Positions 8,359-12,591 of a stretch of 12,591 nt of DNA are shown piece by piece. Each line of letters opens with the position of its first letter. Positions within the stretch are counted from its first letter, which is position 1. The notes beneath the pieces were generated by a model. That model did no database searches and was not told the DNA's origin. It was given only the letters and a program-made list of their open reading frames with translations. This stretch comes from Pseudomonadota bacterium (GTDB lineage Bacteria > Pseudomonadota > Alphaproteobacteria > Caulobacterales > Caulobacteraceae), in the NCBI GenBank assembly GCA_023434015.1, contig JAEYTM010000135.1:1-12591 (forward strand). Reading direction: 5' to 3'. Made by a program: the position numbers and the translations under genes.

Positions 8359-8386
8359 CCGCGCCTTCGCAGGCCGCAAGGCCCAC

Positions 8387-8463
<77 letters not shown>

Positions 8464-8620
8464 TTTCTCCTCAGCGAGGAATTGGCGATTTCACCGCCGA
8501 CGGCGGCCCTCCCCTTCATAACGATCAAGAGATGCCGGCGCCTCAGCGCTCGATCGCAATCGAGTTCGGCGCGGCGAGCCCGCGGGACGCAGCGACCGGC
8601 GGCCGCGCTGCGGCGCAGGG

Positions 8621-9049
8621 TCAGCCCGGCAGACTCGCGTCCAGCTCCGCTCGCGCGTCCGCCTCCGCCTCCGCCAGGGTGCGGACCAGTTCGAGAATCT
8701 TCCGGCGGAGCCGCGGATCCGCGATGCGCGGGAAGGTCTTGGCCAACTCGAGGCCCTCGTCGTTGAGGAGAAACTGCTGGGCGTCCTTCAGCCCGTCCGG
8801 CCCCGCCCCCCATTCCTCCAGTCCGCCGTAGAAGTAGCCGACCGGCACCTGCAAAACGCGCGCGATTTCCCACAGCTTGGATGCGCTGACGCGGTTCGCC
8901 GCCCGCTCGTATTTCTGCACCTGCTGGAAGGTCAGCCCGAGCGCCTCGCCCAGCTTCTCCTGGGTGATGCCGGATTCCTTCCGCTTCATCCGAATCCGGA
9001 TTCCGACATGGCGATCGATGGGGTGGATCTCGTCGGCCGCCGGGACCAT
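8621..9049 (-). CDS. XRE-family helix-turn-helix transcriptional regulator
   Basis: A 142-residue DNA-binding protein with a Cro/C1-type HTH at about residues 14-70. HVGIRIRMKRKESGITQEKL leads into the recognition part GLTFQQVQKYERAANRVSAS and then LWEIARVLQVPVGYFY. The C-terminal part (about 90-142) is helical and charged, with LAKTFPRIADPRLRRKILEL and an Ala/Glu-rich end that could mediate dimerisation. I recognise this as a type common in Caulobacteraceae; the targets are not readable here. The ATG at 9049 has little upstream Shine-Dalgarno. A TTG at 9070 in the same frame follows AGGGGGG by six bases and would add seven residues, so the start is uncertain. The gene stands alone, with no partner in an operon. 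Confidence 0.88.
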   Translation of the reverse strand: MVPAADEIHPIDRHVGIRIRMKRKESGITQEKLGEALGLTFQQVQKYERAANRVSASKLWEIARVLQVPVGYFYGGLEEWGAGPDGLKDAQQFLLNDEGLELAKTFPRIADPRLRRKILELVRTLAEAEADARAELDASLPG

Positions 9050-9091
9050 TCCAGAATGGGCGCTGTTCAACCCTACCCCCCTGATCGTGTT

Positions 9092-9116
9092 TTTATCGCG
9101 GTGGCCTGGGCGTCCA
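9092..9116 (-). promoter_or_regulatory. candidate promoter of the XRE regulator gene
   Basis: Minus-strand TGGACG (9116-9111) lies 13 nt before GATAAA (9097-9092), within GCGATAAAAAC, close to the Caulobacter-type TTGACG / GCTANAWC spacing. The start of transcription would be near 9085, about 15 nt before the alternative TTG start and 36 nt before the ATG. Confidence 0.35.
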
Positions 9117-9220
9117 CCGGCCGGCCTGCCACCAGGCATGGAACGCTTTGTTCGGCGGCTTCGTCTGGGCGCGGTGAGGCGTGTCAGGCAAGCATCGGCC
9201 GGCTCGGCCGGCTCCTATTT

Positions 9221-9243
9221 GCCCTGGTGTCCCAGACCAGGGC
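9221..9243 (-). terminator. stem-loop downstream of the lipoprotein gene, possible terminator
   Basis: GCCCTGGT (9221-9228) and ACCAGGGC (9236-9243) form a perfect 8-bp stem with a 7-nt loop. It lies about 80 nt after the lipoprotein stop and before the XRE promoter. There is no T-run after it on the minus strand, so it could be a factor-dependent terminator or a 3'-end stabilising hairpin. Confidence 0.35.
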
Positions 9244-9320
9244 CGCCGCGCACCCGGTTTTATGCTCTGCGTCCCAGCAGGAACCGTCGCGCGAGCCGCA
9301 CGCCGGCGCCCGACTCGCGC

Positions 9321-10157
9321 TCAGCGCCGCGTCGTCGTCAGGTCGATGGTGGCGATCCGCCAAAGCCGCTGCTGGCCGGTCGAACCCGGAACGTCGTTGA
9401 CCCGGCGGAGTACCGCCTTGCCCGATTGATGAACTTCGGCGCCCGTTTTCAGGCGCCCGTAGATCACGACAGGCACCTCGACATAGAGCGAGCCCGCCGC
9501 ACCCTGAATCGCGCCCGGCGCGCCGATCTGGGCGGCGTAGCTGCGGTAGGAGTCGAACTGGCTGGAGAATTCCGCCTCGGTCATGCGGCTGGCGCGGCCG
9601 CCGTCCGACCACAGCCGCCAGGCGTCGCCGTAATCACCCTGGCCGATCGAGGCGTAATAGACCTGCACGACGTTGGCCGCGCCCTGGGCGCTGGTTGGCG
9701 CGAACGGCGCCTCCGAAATCGGCGTGCGGTCGTCTGGCAGACCGCCGGGAGTCCCCGGTTCCGGGGGGGTGACCGGGTCGTCTTCCTCAACGTCGCACTG
9801 AACCCCGGCCGCGCTGGCCACATCCTCGCCGTCCTTCAATGGCGCGAGGACGGCGTGGGTCATCCCCTTGGTCCACCATTGCAGCCCCATGCCGGTGTAG
9901 CGCGCGCCGCTGGCCGACACGGCGGTCTTCAGGGTGTAGGCGTTGCCCCGGTAGTTGAGGATGGCGGTGTCCGCGTCCGGATAGGCGGCGTCGATTCGCT
10001 GGCCGTCGGCGCAAAGATAGCGGACCACCTCGGTCGGCGGATTGACCGGCCGTCCAGCCGTCGCATCGACGCTCGCGCCGCTGGGCGGACCTGCCTGTTG
10101 ATCGGCGGGATTGCAGGCGGCGAGAGCCAGGACTGGCAGCAGCCATAGTCGACGCAT
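9321..10157 (-). CDS. lipoprotein with MliC-like and NTF2-like domains
   Basis: A 278-residue predicted lipoprotein. The N-terminus is a lipoprotein signal with lipobox L12-A13-A14-C15. Residues about 44-122 look like the MliC domain (membrane-bound inhibitor of C-type lysozyme): YLCADGQRI, ILNYRGNAYTL, SASGARYTG and a WWTKG motif, with C49 and C121 possibly paired. A Pro/Gly/Asp-rich linker (123-157) leads to an NTF2-like C-terminal domain (about 158-278): VVQVYYASIGQGDYGDAWRL, a FDSYRSYAAQIG turn, then beta strands ending RLWRIATIDL. The likely role is periplasmic protection against lysozyme or cell-wall binding, inferred from the first domain only. The start at 10157 is set by the signal peptide and by GAGGAGG eight bases upstream. 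The gene begins 4 nt after the aldo/keto reductase stop, so the two are co-transcribed. Confidence 0.85.
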   Translation of the reverse strand: MRRLWLLPVLALAACNPADQQAGPPSGASVDATAGRPVNPPTEVVRYLCADGQRIDAAYPDADTAILNYRGNAYTLKTAVSASGARYTGMGLQWWTKGMTHAVLAPLKDGEDVASAAGVQCDVEEDDPVTPPEPGTPGGLPDDRTPISEAPFAPTSAQGAANVVQVYYASIGQGDYGDAWRLWSDGGRASRMTEAEFSSQFDSYRSYAAQIGAPGAIQGAAGSLYVEVPVVIYGRLKTGAEVHQSGKAVLRRVNDVPGSTGQQRLWRIATIDLTTTRR

Positions 10158-10161
10158 GGAT

Positions 10162-11085
10162 CTATCCTCCTCGCGGCCCCTGCGCCTGATGGATTCGCGC
10201 GACGACATCGGGAGCAAGCCGCAGGCCGGACGCGGCCACGTTCTCTTCAAGATGCCGCATCCGGGTCGTCCCGATAACGGCGCAGGCCACCCCCGGGTTC
10301 GCCAGCACGTAGCCGAGCGCCGCCTGAGAGCCGCTGATGTCCGCCAGCCGGTGGAGGAATCCGAAACGGGCGCCCTCGCGCATCTCCCGACGATGCCGCA
10401 CGAGCCCGCGGGCGGCGTACCAGAGGTCCTGTGGTCCGCGCAGGCGCGACAGCACCGGCCGGGTGTGGCCCATGCCCAGCGCCATCCCCGCCAGCACCCC
10501 CTTCCCGGCCGCCGCCGCCCGGGCGATCAGCGCCTCCCGCTCAGGACGAAGGACGTTGTAGTCGATCATCACCGTATCGAAGGCGGCCAGGTCGATGACG
10601 TGCTCGACGACGAGGGGGTCGAAGCTGTTGACCCCGAGCGCCCGCACCAGTCCCCTCGCCTTCAGACCCTGGAGAGCGTCCAGCAGGGCGTCGGTGAGCT
10701 CCTCGACTCCCGGGCCATGGAGCTGCAACAGCGGGAGCGCCTCCAGGCCCAGCCGCCGCAGGCTCCGCTCCGCGCTGGCGACGATCGCCGCCGGCGAGAA
10801 GTCGCGGCCGATCCGCCCGCCGCCGGCGTGGAAGGTGCCGGCCTTGGTCGCCACGACCAACCGCGTGGCGTCCACCCCCTTCAGGGCCCGCCCCAGGCGG
10901 GGCTCGGCCTCGCCTGCCGCATAGCTCGCGCCGGTATCGAAGAAGGTGACGCCCAGCTCGACCGCGCGCCGCACCAGCGCGGTCGCCCGCGCCTCCGGGA
11001 ACGCTGGCTTCCCCCAGTAGCTGGCGCAGCCAAAGCCGATTTCGGAGACCTGCAGGCCGATGGTCCCAAGGGGCCGGTAATGCAT
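10162..11085 (-). CDS. aldo/keto reductase
   Basis: A 307-residue NAD(P)H-dependent oxidoreductase of the aldo/keto reductase superfamily (TIM barrel). The catalytic tetrad is visible: Asp50 and Tyr55 in FFDTGASYAAGE, Lys81 in VATKAGT, and His123 in LQLHGPG. The cofactor-phosphate loop is IGTTRMRHLEENVAA (271-285), and the N-terminal strand is LGTIGLQVSEIGFGCASYWG. The closest resemblance by eye is to the L-galactose dehydrogenase / D-threo-aldose dehydrogenase-like group, but the substrate cannot be fixed. The ATG at 11085 lies 18 nt after the 3' CCA of tRNA-Val, with a GCGGGG just upstream. The last codons, GGA-GGA-TAG, double as the ribosome-binding site of the following lipoprotein gene. 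Confidence 0.92.
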   Translation of the reverse strand: MHYRPLGTIGLQVSEIGFGCASYWGKPAFPEARATALVRRAVELGVTFFDTGASYAAGEAEPRLGRALKGVDATRLVVATKAGTFHAGGGRIGRDFSPAAIVASAERSLRRLGLEALPLLQLHGPGVEELTDALLDALQGLKARGLVRALGVNSFDPLVVEHVIDLAAFDTVMIDYNVLRPEREALIARAAAAGKGVLAGMALGMGHTRPVLSRLRGPQDLWYAARGLVRHRREMREGARFGFLHRLADISGSQAALGYVLANPGVACAVIGTTRMRHLEENVAASGLRLAPDVVARIHQAQGPRGG

Positions 11086-11103
11086 ATCCCCGCCTGGTGA
11101 AGC

Positions 11104-11180
11104 TGGTGGGCGGCGAGGGATTCGAACCCCCGACCCTCTCGGTGTAAACGAGATGCTCTAACCAACTGAGCTAGCCGCCC
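11104..11180 (-). tRNA. tRNA-Val (anticodon UAC)
   Basis: A complete 77-nt tRNA with encoded CCA, read on the minus strand. The acceptor GGGCGGC (11180-11174) pairs with GCCGCCC before A-CCA. The D-arm is AGCTCAGTTGGTTAGAGC. The anticodon stem TCTCG/CGAGA encloses TTTACAC, which reads TAC (Val, GUA codon). The T-arm contains GTTCGAATC. It starts 23 nt after the end of the exporter gene and ends 18 nt before the reductase start. Confidence 0.97.
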
Positions 11181-11191
11181 CGCAGGTGGGT

Positions 11192-11197
11192 TCTAGA
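11192..11197 (-). promoter_or_regulatory. candidate -10 element of tRNA-Val
   Basis: The minus-strand sequence TCTAGAAC matches the GCTANAWC -10 consensus at seven of eight places and sits about 12 nt before the tRNA 5' end. No convincing -35 is present (best is CTTCCG). It resembles the TCTAGAA element proposed for the nuo promoter. Read-through from the exporter gene is the alternative. Confidence 0.35.
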
Positions 11198-11203
11198 GAA
11201 GTC

Positions 11204-11776
11204 CTAGGCCGGGCGGAAGGCCGCCAGCAGCACCCACAGGCCGATCACCGCGAACAAGACCGCAGCGATCGTCCGGACCAGCTTCAGCGGCACGACCCGG
11301 GTGACCGCCTCGCCCAGCAGCACGGCTGGGGCATTGGCCGCCATCATTCCAAGCGTCGTGCCCGCTGTGACCAGGGCGACCTCGTGGAATCGCGCCGCCA
11401 GCAGCGAGGTGGCGATCTGGGTCTTGTCGCCGATCTCGACCAGGAAGAAGACCACGAGGGTCGTCAGGAACACCCCGCCGCGGGAACGGCCAAGGTCGGT
11501 TTCATCCTCCTTGTCGGGGATCAGCACCCAGGCAGCCATGGCGATGAACGCCGCGCCGACGGCGATGCGGACTATCGGGCCGGTCAGCCACTCGGCGACC
11601 AGGAATCCCAGCCAGGCCGCCAGGCCGTGGTTGAGCAGGGTGGCGGCCAGGATGCCGAGGAGGATCGGGGCCGGTTTGCGGAACCTCGCCGCCAGGCAGA
11701 CCGCCAGAAGCTGGGTCTTGTCGCCGATTTCGGCCACGGCCACGACTCCGGCGGAGATGAGCAGCTGTTCCAGCAA
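11204..11776 (-). CDS. mneA: UPF0016/GDT1-family manganese exporter
   Basis: A 190-residue integral membrane protein of the UPF0016/TMEM165/GDT1 cation-exchanger family, whose bacterial members (MneA) export Mn2+. The two family hallmarks are present: EIGDKTQLLAV (E16-I-G-D-K-T) and EIGDKTQIATS (E114-I-G-D-K-T), one per inverted half. About six hydrophobic segments are evident, with a charged loop PDKEDETDLGRSRGG (87-101) between the halves. The start must be TTG at 11776: an in-frame TGA lies four codons upstream, and no ATG or GTG lies between. GAGG is seven bases before the TTG. A yybP-ykoY Mn2+ riboswitch immediately upstream supports the substrate assignment. The symbol follows the family and is an inference. 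Confidence 0.9.
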   Translation of the reverse strand: MLEQLLISAGVVAVAEIGDKTQLLAVCLAARFRKPAPILLGILAATLLNHGLAAWLGFLVAEWLTGPIVRIAVGAAFIAMAAWVLIPDKEDETDLGRSRGGVFLTTLVVFFLVEIGDKTQIATSLLAARFHEVALVTAGTTLGMMAANAPAVLLGEAVTRVVPLKLVRTIAAVLFAVIGLWVLLAAFRPA

Positions 11777-11851
11777 GAAAACGCCTCAGGGCCAGGGTGG
11801 CGCGACGATGCGACGGCCCCCGCCCGGCCCGGCCGGAGGTCAGCATCGTCG
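11777..11851 (-). promoter_or_regulatory. predicted expression platform of the Mn2+ riboswitch
   Basis: CGACGATGC (11851-11843) can pair perfectly over 9 bp with GCATCGTCG (11811-11803). The first arm contains the whole 3' strand of the aptamer P1 stem (11850-11844), so P1 and this hairpin exclude each other. Just downstream, CGCC (11802-11799) can pair with GGCG (11785-11782), which overlaps the GAGG ribosome-binding site. A TTTTCTT tract directly precedes the start, so control could be translational or by termination. The structure was derived by hand. Confidence 0.5.
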
Positions 11852-11956
11852 GTCTCGCCAGTCCGGATCCTTTCGGATCCGCCACCGCGCGCCATGGCCG
11901 AAGCCAAGCATGTTGACGCGGGTTCCGCTCAGGCGGACGGCTACTCCCCGATAACG
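11840..11956 (-). ncRNA. yybP-ykoY (Mn2+-sensing) riboswitch aptamer
   Basis: Read on the minus strand, the leader has the hallmarks of this class. GGGGAGUAG (L1, 11949-11941) directly follows the P1 strand CGUUAUC. A small UCCGC-CUGA-GCGGA hairpin comes next, then a GUCAACAUGCUUGGC segment and a perfect CGGAUCC-GAAA-GGAUCCG stem with a GNRA loop (11881-11864). The second conserved loop, GGCGAGACC (11859-11851), is followed by the P1 closing strand GACGAUG. P1 closes with one A-C mismatch. The known ligand of the class is Mn2+, and the gene downstream is a Mn exporter family member, which supports the call. Confidence 0.88.
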
Positions 11957-11962
11957 GCGCTG

Positions 11963-11988
11963 TGTAGCACAGGCCCGCGGGGCGGCAA
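11963..11988 (-). promoter_or_regulatory. promoter of the riboswitch-exporter unit
   Basis: Minus-strand TTGCCG (11988-11983) lies 14 nt before GCTACA (11968-11963), within GCTACACA, a good match to the Caulobacter-type TTGACG / GCTANAWC pair. The predicted transcription start near 11956 coincides with the first base of riboswitch stem P1, so promoter and aptamer calls support each other. Confidence 0.55.
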
Positions 11989-12003
11989 CGCGAAAGGGGT
12001 GAG

Positions 12004-12020
12004 CGCGCCCTCTTGGCGCG
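12004..12020 (-). terminator. hupB terminator candidate
   Basis: CGCGCC and GGCGCG form a 6-bp GC stem with a 5-nt loop, 12 nt after the hupB stop. The palindrome GATCGGCCGATC (12023-12034) overlaps the stop codon. The trailing minus-strand sequence has only a short CCCCTTT, so termination may be inefficient. Confidence 0.45.
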
Positions 12021-12032
12021 AGGATCGGCCGA

Positions 12033-12308
12033 TCAGCCGTTCAGCACGCTCTTCAGGCTTTCGCCCACGCGGAAGCGGCAGGTGTGCGAGGCCTCGCGGC
12101 GGACGGTTTCGCCGGTCCTGGGATTGCGGGCGGTCCCGGCCGCACGCTTCACCGGCACGAAGCTGCCGAAACCCACCAGGCGCACTTCGTCGCCGGCCTT
12201 GAGGGAATGCGAAACCGAAACGATGAAGGCCTCCAGCGCGTCCTTCGCCTGGGCCTTGTTGAGGCCGGCCCGGTCGGCCATCGCTGTGACGAGTTCGGCC
12301 TTGGTCAT
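12033..12308 (-). CDS. hupB: DNA-binding protein HU
   Basis: A 91-residue nucleoid-associated histone-like protein that binds and bends DNA without strong sequence preference. It matches the HU/IHF fold across its full length: an N-terminal helical dimerisation part (MTKAELVTAMADRAGLNKAQ, then ALEAFIVSVSHSLKAGDEVR), the LVGFGSFVPVKRAAGTARNP strands, and the arm RNPRTGETV with the intercalating-type proline, followed by the FRVGESLKSVL closing helix. The internal GDEVRLVGFGSF and the length favour HU over IHF. The ATG has GGGAGAG seven bases upstream. The gene follows lon, a neighbourhood common in proteobacteria, but a strong terminator and a separate promoter candidate lie between them. Confidence 0.95.
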   Translation of the reverse strand: MTKAELVTAMADRAGLNKAQAKDALEAFIVSVSHSLKAGDEVRLVGFGSFVPVKRAAGTARNPRTGETVRREASHTCRFRVGESLKSVLNG

Positions 12309-12378
12309 CTTCGGTCTCTCCCACCACGTTCTTGTTATGGCGATGGGGGTGGCGTCTGCGCCCCGCCCTCGCCTTCCG

Positions 12379-12408
12379 AATTAAGGCGTGTCCGAAGGCG
12401 GCCGTCAA
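12379..12408 (-). promoter_or_regulatory. candidate hupB promoter
   Basis: Minus-strand TTGACG (12408-12403) lies 18 nt before TTAATT (12384-12379). The start of transcription would be near 12372, giving a leader of about 64 nt. The -35 is strong and sits just after the lon terminator hairpin; the -10 is weaker. Confidence 0.45.
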
Positions 12409-12414
12409 ACGAGA

Positions 12415-12440
12415 GCGGCGCGGGAATTCTCCCGCGCCGC
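12415..12440 (-). terminator. lon terminator
   Basis: GCGGCGCGGGA and TCCCGCGCCGC form a perfect 11-bp GC-rich stem with a 4-nt loop. It starts 38 nt after the lon stop codon. The minus-strand tail is TCTCGTTTG, so the T-run is short, but the stem is very stable. Confidence 0.7.
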
Positions 12441-12477
12441 GCCCTTGTCACATAACGTGATCGCACAGTGAGATCGC

Positions 12478-12591
12478 TCAGTGGGTGATGACCGACTCCA
12501 CGTCGTCGCCTTCGGTCGCCACCGCCACCGGCTGATCCTTCTCCGACCACTCGATCGGCGTCGGCGCCCGGACCAGCGCGCGGGCCAGGAC
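12478..12591 (-). CDS. lon: ATP-dependent protease Lon, C-terminal end (partial)
   Basis: Minus-strand translation from the window edge gives 37 codons ending in TGA at 12478. The residues VLARALVRAPTPIEW match the end of the Lon proteolytic domain in alphaproteobacteria (a helix closing with a P-x-P-I-E-W motif). They are followed by a variable acidic tail ending VESVITH. Only this C-terminal tip is visible; the AAA+ and catalytic Ser/Lys regions are outside the window. The position immediately upstream of hupB supports the assignment. Lon degrades misfolded and regulatory proteins in the cytoplasm. Confidence 0.8.
   Translation of the reverse strand, partial: VLARALVRAPTPIEWSEKDQPVAVATEGDDVESVITH

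Noticed and set aside
8468..8506. Two short hairpins after tRNA-Asp (TCCTC/GAGGA and CCGCC/GGCGG) as a terminator
   Set aside because: Both have 5-bp stems with 3-nt loops and no T-run; too weak to call.
8549..8564. CTCGAT/ATCGAG 6-bp hairpin as terminator of the XRE gene
   Set aside because: It is about 57 nt after the stop, has no T-run on the minus strand, and such short palindromes are expected by chance.
8877..10148. 423-codon plus-strand open frame opposite the XRE/lipoprotein region
   Set aside because: It spans two minus-strand genes and the gap between them; the product has low-complexity Arg/Ala/Gly composition and no recognisable fold.
11104..11180. tRNA-Val as an integration (att) site for a mobile element
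   Set aside because: No integrase, no direct repeat of the tRNA 3' end and no change in composition nearby; the flanking genes are ordinary chromosomal ones.

Overview
This is a GC-rich alphaproteobacterial chromosome segment, most likely from Caulobacteraceae (Caulobacter/Phenylobacterium-like). That placement is an inference. It rests on the alphaproteobacterial style of the complex I subunits (no N7 cluster in NuoG, proline-rich NuoE tail), the lon-hupB neighbourhood, GCTANAWC-like -10 elements, and a small XRE regulator of a type I associate with that family. Every protein gene lies on the minus strand; only tRNA-Asp is on the plus strand.

Region 1 (1-8197, minus): a tightly packed respiratory complex I operon, nuoA-B-C-D-[NTF2-like]-E-F-G-H. 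It starts at 8197 and runs off the left edge inside nuoH. Adjacent genes overlap by 1-10 nt or are at most 7 nt apart, so translational coupling is likely throughout. A small NTF2/SnoaL-like ORF sits between nuoD and nuoE, overlaps nuoD by 4 nt, and is not a classical complex I subunit. Key Fe-S, FMN and quinone-site motifs are intact.

Region 2 (8198-8463): a gene-free divergent region with a nuo promoter candidate on the minus strand and a good -35/-10 pair for tRNA-Asp(GUC) on the plus strand.

Region 3 (8621-11180, minus): an XRE-family regulator, a two-domain MliC/NTF2-like lipoprotein, an aldo/keto reductase and tRNA-Val(UAC). The reductase starts only 18 nt after the CCA end of the tRNA. 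The lipoprotein's Shine-Dalgarno is formed by the last codons of the reductase.

Region 4 (11204-12591, minus): a UPF0016/GDT1-type manganese exporter preceded by a recognisable yybP-ykoY (Mn2+) riboswitch with its own promoter and a plausible switching hairpin, then hupB (HU), then the last 37 codons of lon.

I see no mobile element, CRISPR array, phage gene or defence system. The items most worth a second look are the riboswitch and its expression platform, the NTF2-like gene inside the nuo operon, the MliC-NTF2 lipoprotein, and the tRNA-Val/reductase linkage. I do not think the window holds a wholly new system.
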